From Kuafuiihalomonas sp964473255 (lineage in GTDB: Bacteria > Myxococcota > Kuafuiibacteriia > Kuafuiibacteriales > Kuafuiibacteriaceae): 64,000 bases of DNA. Location: NCBI GenBank assembly GCA_964473255.1, contig CAYYOT010000013.1, forward strand, positions 25,880 to 89,879, read 5' to 3'. The position numbers were made by a program, and so were the translations under genes. The stretch's first letter is position 1. Each line of letters opens with the position of its first letter. The notes below the pieces were generated by a model. It was not told the origin of the DNA. It was given only the letters and a program-made list of their open reading frames with translations, and searched no databases. Below are positions 8,133 through 16,958 of the stretch, one piece after another.

Positions 8133-9659
8133 GTGACGAGCAAGGCCACACTGAAGCTGGCGCAAGAGCTTCTGGACCGCTTTTACCGAGACGCCGAGGG
8201 TCGGACCAACCGCCAGCTGGATGTCTATTTCACGCTGGAGGATATGGGTGTCGGGCGAGACCGAGCCGATCCCGCGCTCGAGTATCTCGCGAGCCGGGGC
8301 CTGCTGAACACGTTCGGTCCCGACATCGCGTTCCTGACCGACGACGGAATCGCGGTCTCAGCCGAGGACCGCGATCTGGGAGCGATCCCCCGCGTGATGA
8401 AGGACTTCCAGCAAGTCCCGACCGCCGACCCGGCGCCGTCGGAAGCGGTGACCGCAGACCCGGAGCCCCCACCGACGCTCGAGCGGCCTGCCCATCCCCA
8501 GCTGACGTTCGTGCACGCCGACGGCTCGGAGCTCCAAGTGCCGCTGCAGTGGGTCTGCACGCTCGGACGCACCGACGACAACGACATCCACCTCGACGAC
8601 AAGCGCGCCTCCAAGCACCACGCCGAAGTCCGTTTCGAAGGCGAGCAGTACGTCCTGCACGACCTCGAATCGGCGAACGGCACGCTCTTGAACGGCGAAT
8701 ATGTCCTCGAGCCGTCCCCGCTGCGCCACGAAGACGAGATCGTCATCGGACGAACCTTGCTGCTGTTCCAGGCTCCGGAGCGCATCGAAGCCCCCCGCGG
8801 GAACCCACCTGACCCATCGTCGGCGCCTTCGGCGGGTACGCCGCCGCCGAACATCGGGTACGCGGATCCCAGCGAGCGAACCGACACTCCGATCCCGCCC
8901 ACCGTTCCGGTCCTGCCCGGCCAGCCGGCCGAACCGGTCTCTCCGGCGGAGCTCTTTGCCGAGGATGCCCAGCGAACCGAGCGTGCGCTCGAAGACCCGG
9001 AACTGCCCGAAGCGATCCTGGAGGAGCCGGGGATCGAACCGCCGGTCGACGACGTGGATGAGCTGGAGCTTCTGGAACCCGACGCGGTCGTGCCGCTGGA
9101 TGGGCCCATCCCCGCCGACGAGCCGACCCAGGAGTCCCCTCCGAAGGATCTCCCCCCCGCCGCCATGATCGAGCCCCTCGGTCTCGAGCCGCCCACCTTC
9201 GAGGAAGTCGCCGAGTCCCCCCTCGAGGGGGAGGCGGGAGAGCTCGACGATGCGGCGACCATCATGACGTCGCGGGCGGCGATCTTCGGCGAGCCGGAGG
9301 CCGCGGCGCCGAGCGCTCCCGAGATCAGTCCGGAGGCCTTCCCTGAGCCCTCGCTCGACCTGAGTCCACCGGTGAGCCCGCCGCTCGACGCCGATGACCG
9401 GGTGGCGGTCGATCCTCGTGCCGACCCCACGGCCGACCCGACGGCCGACCCGATGGGAGAGCCCGGTGAAGTCGAGCCGGAGACCGACCCCGGCCTGGAG
9501 CCAGCCCTGATCACGCTGCTCGGCCACCTGCGCGAGCGGCTGGCGACGACGTCGCTCCCCGAGCGCGATGCCCTGCTCCAGGCCGTGGACCAGATCCACG
9601 GAAACCCTATGATCCACCAGCTCGCGCGGGCCATGGAAGAAGACCTCGACAACGTCTAG
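8133..9659 (+). CDS. FHA-domain protein with long acidic Pro-rich tail
   Basis: A 508-aa protein with a GTG start. Residues 1-95 form a helical domain of unknown family. An FHA phosphothreonine-binding domain spans about 123-213 with LGR (144-146), SKHH (160-163), SANG (180-183) and a following NG. Residues 215-490 are acidic, Pro/Glu/Asp-rich and probably disordered, with a short repeat of the type DPTADPTADP. A helical C-terminus with LLGHLRERLATTSLPERDAL follows. It probably reads out Ser/Thr kinase signalling; the partner is unknown. It starts 12 nt after the E2 gene. Confidence 0.85.
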   Translation: MTSKATLKLAQELLDRFYRDAEGRTNRQLDVYFTLEDMGVGRDRADPALEYLASRGLLNTFGPDIAFLTDDGIAVSAEDRDLGAIPRVMKDFQQVPTADPAPSEAVTADPEPPPTLERPAHPQLTFVHADGSELQVPLQWVCTLGRTDDNDIHLDDKRASKHHAEVRFEGEQYVLHDLESANGTLLNGEYVLEPSPLRHEDEIVIGRTLLLFQAPERIEAPRGNPPDPSSAPSAGTPPPNIGYADPSERTDTPIPPTVPVLPGQPAEPVSPAELFAEDAQRTERALEDPELPEAILEEPGIEPPVDDVDELELLEPDAVVPLDGPIPADEPTQESPPKDLPPAAMIEPLGLEPPTFEEVAESPLEGEAGELDDAATIMTSRAAIFGEPEAAAPSAPEISPEAFPEPSLDLSPPVSPPLDADDRVAVDPRADPTADPTADPMGEPGEVEPETDPGLEPALITLLGHLRERLATTSLPERDALLQAVDQIHGNPMIHQLARAMEEDLDNV

Positions 9660-9728
9660 GTCGACGCGCCGAATCACCCGCATTCAAGGGTTGCCTACCC
9701 GGCTTCCGTCCGGTAACGCCAGGCGCCC

Positions 9729-10349
9729 ATGTCGCGATACACGGGTCCACGGCTGCGGATTGCGCGGCGTCTCGGCTCGGCCGAGCTGCCCGGCCTCTTC
9801 GTTCCCCGAGAACTTCGGCGTCCCTATCCGCCCGGACAGCACGGGCCGACCCAGCGGATCAAGCTCTCGGACTACGCCATTCGTCTGCGGGAAAAGCAGA
9901 AGCTGCGCCACCATTACGGCGTCGGCGAAAAGCAGTTCCGTCGCTACATGGTGAAGGCGAAGCACAAGAAGGGAAACACGGGTGAAAACCTCCTTTCCAT
10001 GCTCGAGAGCCGACTCGACAACGTGGTCTTTCGTTTGGGCTTCACCCGCACGAACCGCGCAGCTCGACAGCTCGTCGGTCACGGTCACATCACCGTGAAC
10101 GGCCAGAAGGTCGACATCGCCTCGTATCAGGTTGGCGTGGGCGACGTAGTCGGCGTGCGGGAAAGCAGCAAGATGCGGGAACGCGTGGCCGCCGAGCTCG
10201 CCGGTCCCGTAAGCCTGCCCGTACCCGAGTACCTCGAGCGGGAAGATACCGCGCTCCGCGGCACGATGAAGAGCACGCCGGTCACCGGCGACTGCCCGCT
10301 CAACATCAACGAAGCGCTCGTCGTCGAGCTCTACGCGCTGTCCCTGTAG
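9729..10349 (+). CDS. rpsD: 30S ribosomal protein S4
   Basis: Primary 16S rRNA-binding protein, 206 aa. The start MSRYTGPRLRIARRLG lacks the zinc-binding Cys cluster, so it is the C-minus form. The S4 RNA-binding domain is visible in ESRLDNVVFRLGF and ARQLVGHGHITVNG. It stands alone here, not in the alpha operon with rpsM/rpsK/rpoA. Confidence 0.97.
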   Translation: MSRYTGPRLRIARRLGSAELPGLFVPRELRRPYPPGQHGPTQRIKLSDYAIRLREKQKLRHHYGVGEKQFRRYMVKAKHKKGNTGENLLSMLESRLDNVVFRLGFTRTNRAARQLVGHGHITVNGQKVDIASYQVGVGDVVGVRESSKMRERVAAELAGPVSLPVPEYLEREDTALRGTMKSTPVTGDCPLNINEALVVELYALSL

Positions 10350-10357
10350 GTTTCCTA

Positions 10358-10383
10358 CCCCGGCCCTGAGGGCGTCCTCGGGG
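10358..10383 (+). terminator. Possible hairpin between convergent rpsD and DUF1501 genes
   Basis: Directly after the rpsD stop, CCCCG pairs with CGGGG around an inner GCCCT/AGGGC arrangement. No T tract follows, so it is only a candidate terminator serving either direction. Confidence 0.3.
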
Positions 10384-10387
10384 CATC

Positions 10388-11851
10388 CTAAGCCCGCTTA
10401 CGCAGCGCCCTAACGTCCGGAAGCCCGCTTCCGGGAGTGGGCACCTCCAGCAAGTGGAGGACGCCGGCCAGCGTCTCTTCCTCGCTGATCCCGGTTCGCG
10501 ACGTGTCGACCACGCCCGAGGGATCCTCGGGATCGAACGCGTACAGGCGCGCCGTCGACGGGTTGATGTCGCCGAGGACCCGGCCGCCGTTGGCCAAAGG
10601 CGAGATGATGACGTTGCCACCTTCGAGGTCGTGAGCCGTGCCGTAGATGTGAGCGTTGTCCGGCCGCTCGGCCTCGCGCCCGAACTCGCTGGGCATGAAG
10701 AGCACGGTGCGGTCCCAGAGGGTGCCCGGCCCGTCCGGCTCGGTCTTCAGTAGCTCGATCAGCTGATGGGCAACCCTGAGCACGCGGTTCCACATGACGG
10801 CCTGATACGGCCGGTGAACGCCGTGGGAGGCGTCGAACGCCGAGTTCGGGTTGATGGTCCGGCCGTCGATTCGGAGGACCTGCGGCGCCGGTGAGATCGC
10901 GACCGAGACCGAGAGACGGTGCTTCAGGAGCAGAAACGCGAGAGCGGCCTGCGCTTCGAAGGGGTCCGTGGCCAGTCGGGGAAAGGCGGCCTGCAGACGC
11001 GCCAGGTCGTCGGTCTGCGGGAGCCCAAAGCTGTCGAAGGGCCGCTCGTCCGTGGTGGGGTTGAGGTTCAGCTTTCGGATCGCCGACGCCGACTCCAGAA
11101 GCGATGCACGCTGACGATGCTGCCCCCATAGGTTGACGAGGTCCTCCTGCTGATTGGCGGCCAAGAACTCGCTCTCGGCTTCCACGAGGCCCTCGCGGAG
11201 CGCGCGCATCAGCTGAACGTCGGCCGGCGCCCAGGCGCGGGACAAGCCCTCGTAGCCGCTCAGGGCGAGCGGGAACATCCACGGGTCGGGCACGGAGATC
11301 GCTTTGGCCCAGCTGGGCAAGGACACGTCGTATCCATGCTCGGCGAAGCCGCTGACGGCCATGTTGACATTGGCCAAAGGAAACGACTCGCCGTGGTGGG
11401 CGGCGACCGCCTCCATGATTGTCCGGCCGAGGTAGGCTCGATCGCCGTTCAACACCCGCTGCTGCGCGACTGGGTGATTCACGCTCGACGCCCGATGCGT
11501 ATAGACGAGCATCTCACTTTGGTGCGCCCGCACGAAGTCCGGCTGGAAGCTCGGCTCCAAGGCCCCGGCGGTGTGGTCCTCCGGTATGTCGAGAGCGCGG
11601 AACGGTCCGATGTCCTGCACCCAGGCGTCGGGGAAGCAGTTGATGCCGGGCGCGTTCCGCCCCGCTTCCGACTCCCGGATGCCGAGAAAAGAGTCCTGGA
11701 GCGCGTACCCGCCGAGTCCGGCCACGGTCAGGAGGAGCGGCGGACGGTCGACGTTGCTGCGGGCAAGGCGCGGCCGCAGCTGCGAGAGTCCCGCGGTCGC
11801 GGCGCCCAGCTTGAGGGAATCGGCGAGCAGTTTACGTCGAGTGAAGCTCAC
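10388..11851 (-). CDS. DUF1501-like secreted protein with Tat-type signal
   Basis: A 487-aa protein. The N-terminus MSFTRRKLLADSLKLGAATA has a twin-arginine and a hydrophobic stretch, consistent with Tat export. The C-terminal half carries the DUF1501 pattern: LFMPSEFGREA, then YGTAHDLEGGN and NGGRVLGDIN. Biochemical function is unknown; the family belongs to the alkaline-phosphatase-like fold. It is the last gene of a three-gene operon with two putative secreted proteins, 12 nt after the preceding gene. Such combinations are typical of Planctomycetes and Myxococcota. Confidence 0.8.
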   Translation of the reverse strand: MSFTRRKLLADSLKLGAATAGLSQLRPRLARSNVDRPPLLLTVAGLGGYALQDSFLGIRESEAGRNAPGINCFPDAWVQDIGPFRALDIPEDHTAGALEPSFQPDFVRAHQSEMLVYTHRASSVNHPVAQQRVLNGDRAYLGRTIMEAVAAHHGESFPLANVNMAVSGFAEHGYDVSLPSWAKAISVPDPWMFPLALSGYEGLSRAWAPADVQLMRALREGLVEAESEFLAANQQEDLVNLWGQHRQRASLLESASAIRKLNLNPTTDERPFDSFGLPQTDDLARLQAAFPRLATDPFEAQAALAFLLLKHRLSVSVAISPAPQVLRIDGRTINPNSAFDASHGVHRPYQAVMWNRVLRVAHQLIELLKTEPDGPGTLWDRTVLFMPSEFGREAERPDNAHIYGTAHDLEGGNVIISPLANGGRVLGDINPSTARLYAFDPEDPSGVVDTSRTGISEEETLAGVLHLLEVPTPGSGLPDVRALRKRA

Positions 11852-11863
11852 GCGCAGTCCTCC

Positions 11864-12619
11864 TCAGTACACCACGAACTCGGTCGACGACAGCACGGCC
11901 GCACACAGGATCCGCGCCCAGCGTCGACCGGAGTCCTCTCCGGTGGCCGCCACCGTCAAGACGTTGTCTCGCCACTCCTGGCGCTCGGTCTCCGTCGGCT
12001 CGCGGAGCAGCGCTCGCTTGTACAGCGTGTCGATGGCGAGACCCACGGCGTCGCTCTCGGCGTCCAGCGCGCCGTCGCCGTCGACCTGAAGTCCGGTCAG
12101 CCACGCCGCTTCCGCGGGCGCGGCCAGGTCGCGGTCGACGCGCTCGGCGCACGCGGTCAGCACGACGCGCTCCCACGCGAGGGGCGCGGGAAGCGGCGGT
12201 TCCTTCGCCATCTCGTAGACGTTCGTGAGGTACGGTTTGGCGCCGCCGAGAGCCACGCGGTGTACGTCGCCAGCGCAGTCGAAGCGGTCGAGCTCATTGC
12301 AGACTTCGGAAGCCTCCAAGCCCAAGACCCGCTGCAGCTCGAGCTTGAGCTGGTCGTACCGCTTGAACCGGAGCTTTCCGCCGACCGTCTTGAGCGGAAC
12401 GTCTGGCCGATCCGCAACGGCGGCGTCCGGAGCCTGGGCATCGGGGGCGCTGACCGCGGCGTCGGCCGCACGTGCATCGGGCTGGCGGGTCGCCGTTTCG
12501 GCGTCGGGCCGGGACTCGACGCCCGCATCCGCGGCCCCTCGTCGGCCTTCGCCGCCCGGACTCGAGCAGGCCGCGCAAAGACACAGCCCGCCGGCCAGGA
12601 GTATGCGCTCAACGACCAC
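11864..12619 (-). CDS. Lipoprotein of the DUF1592-associated type
   Basis: A 251-aa protein. The signal peptide ends in a lipobox (CLCAAC), followed by a low-complexity Asp/Ala/Pro linker to about residue 75. The remaining domain ends with TLYKRALLREPTETERQEW, resembling the closing motif of the cytochrome-associated DUF1592/DUF1553 families. The start overlaps the end of the upstream haem-motif gene by 11 nt. Function is unknown; it probably acts in the periplasm with its two operon neighbours. Confidence 0.7.
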   Translation of the reverse strand: MVVERILLAGGLCLCAACSSPGGEGRRGAADAGVESRPDAETATRQPDARAADAAVSAPDAQAPDAAVADRPDVPLKTVGGKLRFKRYDQLKLELQRVLGLEASEVCNELDRFDCAGDVHRVALGGAKPYLTNVYEMAKEPPLPAPLAWERVVLTACAERVDRDLAAPAEAAWLTGLQVDGDGALDAESDAVGLAIDTLYKRALLREPTETERQEWRDNVLTVAATGEDSGRRWARILCAAVLSSTEFVVY

Positions 12620-14009
12620 CGTAAGCCTCCGTATCGATCAGCCCGTGAAGCATACGCTCGACGTCGTAGTCGTACTGGGTCATCAGCCCCAGCCACAGCG
12701 TCTCGTACTCTTCGCGCTCCCCGGCCTGCGGCTCGCGACCGAAGACCAGCGTCCAGTAGTCGTTGACGACGTTCTGGGCGAAGAACTCGCTGTTGGCCGC
12801 GACCTGAGCCCACTCCTGGAGCGTGTCCACCGTTTGGCCCAGGATCTCGCCCGTGTGGGGCATCTCGTGCATCCGCGGCGTCACGCCGTTGAAGAAGGAA
12901 ACGACCCGGTCGTCGTCGAAGGATCCCGGGTCCCCGGTGAGCCCGTGGTAGCGGGTGAACGGGTACGACAGCGGGTCCAGAGTGGAGTGGCAGAAGGCGC
13001 AGTCGGGTGCGGTCACGCCTTTGGCATCATAGTCCTGAGGCTCGCTCGCCACCGGGCGAAGGCCCTGAAGCCGCGCGATGTCGAGGCCCAAAAACTCTCG
13101 GTAGGCGGCGGCCGCCGCCGTGCGGGGCAGCGGTGAGAACATGATGGTCTGCTGGAGGTTCCAGAGCGTCGTCAGCATGCCCGCCCGGTGCTCCTTGGGC
13201 ATGCGGTACGCGATGTTCGACCCCTCTTCGGACAGGACGGCGTAGATGGACTGTCCGCCCTCCTGAAAGGTCCCGACTTCGTACTGCGCGGTCAGGATCT
13301 CCCGTACGTCGTGTCCATCGGTGTTCCCGTAGACGAAAAGTCCATAGTCCCAGGCTGTCTCCAGCATGTCGTTGATGGGACGCACCTTGGAGTTGGCCAG
13401 CTGCCAGACACGCCCGTCGATGCCGCGCCAGAACTCCGTATCCAGGCACTCATCGAGAACTTGGTGCAGTTCTTCGCGCTGCTCTTCGGCAGGCAGATTC
13501 TTGAATGCTTCGTGCGCTTCGAAGGACGGCGAGGCCCCGCAGAAGTCGAGGTGAACGCGGCGATGCGCGAGCACCGCGTCGTATCCGCAGCGGCCGTCGC
13601 CGCAGTTCTCGACGTCCGGCTTGGATGTGGCCAAAGCCGGGTCGGTCCCGAGGACGAGCTCGTCGGCCGACGTGAAGCCGTCGCCGTCGGGATCTACGAG
13701 CAGTGCGGCCCGAAAGGCGGCACCGAACCAGCGCTGAAACGCCGCCTCGGAGACCTCTGGGCTCAGCGCGCGGAGTTCCGACTGGACCGAGCCGCCGAAC
13801 AGGTTCAGCGGCGGCGGGTCCCCGTCGTGGCAGAGCGCACAGTCGGGCGGACCGGAGTCGCACACCGCGACCTCCGGCGTCGTCTGGCAGACGAGCAGCG
13901 GCGCGACCGGCCGGGCGATGGCCGGTCGGGTTCCCATCGCCCCGGTGGCCATCGCCGCCACGAAGACGGCGACACGGGCGACGAAACCAAGCTCCGTGAT
14001 GCGGCGCAA
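12609..14009 (-). CDS. Secreted protein with two CxxCH haem motifs
   Basis: A 466-aa protein with an N-terminal signal (VARVAVFVAAMATGAMG). Two c-type haem-binding motifs are visible: CALCH near residue 57 and CAFCH near residue 330. A calcium-type Asp loop (DPDGDGFTSADE) lies near residue 108. The C-terminal segment WTLVFGREPQAGEREEYETL recalls DUF1592-type proteins. It is the first gene of the operon whose last member is DUF1501-like. I infer a periplasmic redox or cell-surface system; the substrate is unknown. Confidence 0.75.
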   Translation of the reverse strand: MRRITELGFVARVAVFVAAMATGAMGTRPAIARPVAPLLVCQTTPEVAVCDSGPPDCALCHDGDPPPLNLFGGSVQSELRALSPEVSEAAFQRWFGAAFRAALLVDPDGDGFTSADELVLGTDPALATSKPDVENCGDGRCGYDAVLAHRRVHLDFCGASPSFEAHEAFKNLPAEEQREELHQVLDECLDTEFWRGIDGRVWQLANSKVRPINDMLETAWDYGLFVYGNTDGHDVREILTAQYEVGTFQEGGQSIYAVLSEEGSNIAYRMPKEHRAGMLTTLWNLQQTIMFSPLPRTAAAAAYREFLGLDIARLQGLRPVASEPQDYDAKGVTAPDCAFCHSTLDPLSYPFTRYHGLTGDPGSFDDDRVVSFFNGVTPRMHEMPHTGEILGQTVDTLQEWAQVAANSEFFAQNVVNDYWTLVFGREPQAGEREEYETLWLGLMTQYDYDVERMLHGLIDTEAYGGR

Positions 14010-14102
14010 AGCTCCGCGGAGCCTAGCGCACGGGCTCCCATCTGAAAAATGCTCAAGGGTTCCCTGGCCGTCCGTTTAACCAGACGGATTTCGCACTTAC
14101 CC

Positions 14103-15032
14103 TCATGATACGACCCGCGAAAGCGGTCTCGGCGCGGATTCCGTCCAAGCCGGTTCGACATCGCGCGTGGCTCGGTCGAACGAGGCACAGTCGAGCTCGA
14201 GGCCCAGCCAAGTTCCGAGCCTGGCCAGATCGGGGTCGAACCGAGCCGCGAGGTGTGCGCGGTCCGCAGCAGACAGCACGGGTCGTTTCCGCATGGTGAA
14301 GAGCTGGCGAATCCTTGTCCGGACGGACTTGGGCACGAGAGTGCGACGAAGCGCCGTGGCGATGGGCCCCTCGGTGAGGAGGTCGAGGGCGCGACTGCGG
14401 CGAATGCGCTCCGCCCCTTGGTTCTGGCGCTCGATCTCCTGCCAGACGGGCGCCTGCGTCGAACCCAAGAAGCGACAGACTCGCTCCAACTCGGCCTGCG
14501 GGTGGGCGGCGAGCTTCGCCGTGAAGATGGGCAATACTCGCTCCGGACCGAAGCGCTCGAGCCACGGCTCGAGCTGCATGGCATAGAAGCCATAGTCGAC
14601 CAGCGGCGAGTGGGTCGAGATTGCCTCCCGAATCGAACCCCGAACGTCGCGCTCACTCCAAGCGTGAACGTAGTGCGACAGAAGCCGCTGGATGGGGTCG
14701 CGCATCACGTAGATGAGCCGAAGGTCGGTCCCGAGATGCGCCGTCAGCCGCTCGATGGTGTGGGGATGCGTCGGAAGCTTCGTGTAGTGCGTGGACGACT
14801 CGCCGCGGAGTGCTCCCGGGGGTGCCGCCGCGAAGAGCTGGCGATACCATTCGATGCCCCGAGCGTAGATATCGTCGTCGCTGAAGAAGTTCGGCTCCTT
14901 GGGCTCGGACATGAAAAAGCCGGACTGCAAGGCGAGCTGCGTATGCAGCGTCGACGTCGCCGACTTCATCGCCCCGATGATGATGAAGTCGGGGCCGTGG
15001 GGTCGACCGCCATTTTTGTGGGGCTCGGTCAT
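14103..15032 (-). CDS. PAPS-dependent sulfotransferase
   Basis: A 309-aa sulfotransferase-fold protein that would move sulfate from PAPS to a sugar or lipid hydroxyl. The 5'-phosphosulfate loop is IIIGAMKSATSTLHTQL. The 3'-phosphate-binding motif is VMRDPIQRLLSHYVHAW. EPNFFSDD after the first motif is typical of heparan-type sulfotransferases. The ATG overlaps the stop of the upstream GT2 gene (ATGA), so the acceptor may be a glycan made by that enzyme. Confidence 0.9.
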   Translation of the reverse strand: MTEPHKNGGRPHGPDFIIIGAMKSATSTLHTQLALQSGFFMSEPKEPNFFSDDDIYARGIEWYRQLFAAAPPGALRGESSTHYTKLPTHPHTIERLTAHLGTDLRLIYVMRDPIQRLLSHYVHAWSERDVRGSIREAISTHSPLVDYGFYAMQLEPWLERFGPERVLPIFTAKLAAHPQAELERVCRFLGSTQAPVWQEIERQNQGAERIRRSRALDLLTEGPIATALRRTLVPKSVRTRIRQLFTMRKRPVLSAADRAHLAARFDPDLARLGTWLGLELDCASFDRATRDVEPAWTESAPRPLSRVVS

Positions 15033-16039
15033 GCGCGGGCTCTCACCGCGCGCAGCGGCGCGGTCAACGGCGAATGCTTCAAGATGTCACGAGCCAGCTG
15101 CGGTGGATGGGGAGAGCTCCTGCCGGAAACGGCCTCCACCGCCCGAGAAACGGCCAGGCCCGCAAGGTTGGCCGCGTCCGCCAAGCCCGCGTACGCCACC
15201 CCGCCCCTCTTCGTGAAATATCGACGACGCGATTCGAACCAATAGCCCGGGCGACGTTTCGGGCCCTCCTGGGCCAGCGCCTTTCCCGTCATGCCCGTGG
15301 ACTGCCCGCCCTCGTGGACGACCTGAGCGCCCGGATAATAGTAGCACTGAAATCCAGCGGCCTTCGCCCGCAGGCAGAACTCGGTCTCTTCGAAGTACAG
15401 AAAGAACCCATCGTCCATGAGACCAACGCGCTCGAAGACTTCGCGCCGGGCGACCATGCCGGCGCCCGAAACCCAGTCTACGGTCTGCAGCTCGTCGCCG
15501 AGCGGCGTTCGCACCAAGTGCTTCTCGAAGACGCGGTCGAACAGACTCACGTTGGCGTTGGCCAAAAACTCCGACATCACCGAATGAAAGCGGAAGGCCG
15601 AGGCGCGGACTTCACCCTCGTGCCCCAGGACCCGCACCCCGGCCAGCCTGACGTCCGGGCGCGCGTGCAAGAACTCTACGATGGCCGCAACGCAACCCGG
15701 CTGGGCGTACGCATCGGGATTCAGGAAGAAGAATACGTCCGGGGGAACGGCACGACTCAGCGCCGGACCAACCGCCGCGTTGTTTCCACCGGCAAAGCCG
15801 TGGTTTTTCTCCTGGGGGAGAACGGTTACCCACGAACGCCAGTTGCGCTCCTCGACGGTGCGAAGGAGAAGTTCCGCCGAGCCATCGTTGGAGGCGTTGT
15901 CCACCACGCTCACGTGAAGCGTTGCGCCGTCGCTTCGCTGAGGCGCCAGCGATTCGAGCGCCCGCACGGCGAGCGGTCCGACCTTGAAGTTCACGATGAC
16001 GACCTCGATCGCCAGATTCGCCGGCCCCCCATGCATCAT
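15029..16039 (-). CDS. Family 2 glycosyltransferase (rhamnosyltransferase-like)
   Basis: A 336-aa GT-A enzyme. Conserved elements are VVIVNF, SVVDNASNDGS, NHGFAGGNNAA, FFLNPDA (metal/nucleotide-sugar region), VSGAGMVARREVFERVG and FFLYFEETEFCLRA, the last typical of WcaA/rhamnosyltransferase-like GT2. It likely builds a surface polysaccharide. It is coupled to the sulfotransferase downstream and preceded by a small membrane protein 27 nt upstream. Confidence 0.9.
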   Translation of the reverse strand: MMHGGPANLAIEVVIVNFKVGPLAVRALESLAPQRSDGATLHVSVVDNASNDGSAELLLRTVEERNWRSWVTVLPQEKNHGFAGGNNAAVGPALSRAVPPDVFFFLNPDAYAQPGCVAAIVEFLHARPDVRLAGVRVLGHEGEVRASAFRFHSVMSEFLANANVSLFDRVFEKHLVRTPLGDELQTVDWVSGAGMVARREVFERVGLMDDGFFLYFEETEFCLRAKAAGFQCYYYPGAQVVHEGGQSTGMTGKALAQEGPKRRPGYWFESRRRYFTKRGGVAYAGLADAANLAGLAVSRAVEAVSGRSSPHPPQLARDILKHSPLTAPLRAVRARA

Positions 16040-16066
16040 CCTTTACTCCGTCGAATAACGGGGGGC

Positions 16067-16294
16067 TCAGCCGTCGGTCCGGTCGAAGCGGTCATATCGA
16101 TCGCTGGGGTCGCACAGTCCGAGCGCTCCGCTGGTCGACTGCTCGGGAAGGCTGAGCGTGCCCTGTACGCGCTGGCGCGCTTCCCAGGCCGCCCACTTGA
16201 GCTCCGCCAGCTCGTCGAGCTCTTCCTGAGGCGGCGTCAGGTCGTCGCGCACGATCAGCCATACCATCAAGATGATCATCACCATCCCGAGCAT
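16067..16294 (-). CDS. Small putative membrane protein
   Basis: A 75-aa open frame with an N-terminal hydrophobic helix (MLGMVMIILMVWLIV), then a charged helix (PPQEELDELAELKWAAWEAR) and an Asp/Arg-rich tail. It resembles no family I recognise. The spacing of 27 nt to the GT2 gene suggests the same transcript. The start is uncertain because no strong ribosome binding site is visible. Confidence 0.5.
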   Translation of the reverse strand: MLGMVMIILMVWLIVRDDLTPPQEELDELAELKWAAWEARQRVQGTLSLPEQSTSGALGLCDPSDRYDRFDRTDG

Positions 16295-16376
16295 CGCTGT
16301 CCGACCGTACCACGGACCCGCCGCCCGCTCCCAGGGCCGTGCGTCGTCGGCCGGACGCTGGACCTTCGCGTTGTGC

Positions 16377-16850
16377 TCACCCGCCGGTCACGGTCAGGGT
16401 GAAGGGGCCGTCCTGCCTACCTATCCCCTCGACGGCGCCATTGTTGTAGACCTCGATCCCGTATCGACCCGCGGGAACGGTTTCGGTGCCCGATTCGTCG
16501 AATCCTCCGATGACGTCGTCGATGGTTCCGATGAAGTCGCCGGTGTCGGTGTAGATCCAGAGCTCGAGGTCCGTCACTCCGTTGCTTTGCGTGATCGTGT
16601 AGGTGCCGGCCGAAACCTCGACGCCATAGAGCGGTCCCGGGTCCACCTGTGCCCCCGCGCACCCGCCGTAGCTCGTGCCCACTACGATGATGAAGGGGTC
16701 GGTGAGCGTGCCCGAGCCGGCGAGTGGCGTCTCGCCGGGGCCTCGGTTCGCACAGTTCAAGCCGCCGCCGCTGCCGTCACCGTCGTCGCCGCATCCGGCC
16801 GTCAGCGCCAAGGCCGCGGGGAACATGATCGCCAACATCGTCGTCTTCAT
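16377..16850 (-). CDS. Small lipoprotein with a pre-peptidase-like domain
   Basis: A 157-aa protein. The signal MKTTMLAIMFPAALALTAGC ends in a lipobox. The mature part is a beta-rich domain: GLYGVE-type strands, LELWIYTDTGDFIGTIDD and PAGRYGIEVYNNG. These resemble bacterial pre-peptidase C-terminal or PPC-like domains. It is likely anchored in the outer membrane. Function unknown. Confidence 0.7.
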   Translation of the reverse strand: MKTTMLAIMFPAALALTAGCGDDGDGSGGGLNCANRGPGETPLAGSGTLTDPFIIVVGTSYGGCAGAQVDPGPLYGVEVSAGTYTITQSNGVTDLELWIYTDTGDFIGTIDDVIGGFDESGTETVPAGRYGIEVYNNGAVEGIGRQDGPFTLTVTGG

Positions 16851-16958
16851 GATTCGTCCTCCGCGGCCACCCTTCCACGGCTGTCGACGCTGGTCGACGG
16901 TGTCGTTGCGCTCCCGCCAACTCGGCTCAAGGGGGAAGCTGAATCCCGTAGCGCGTGC

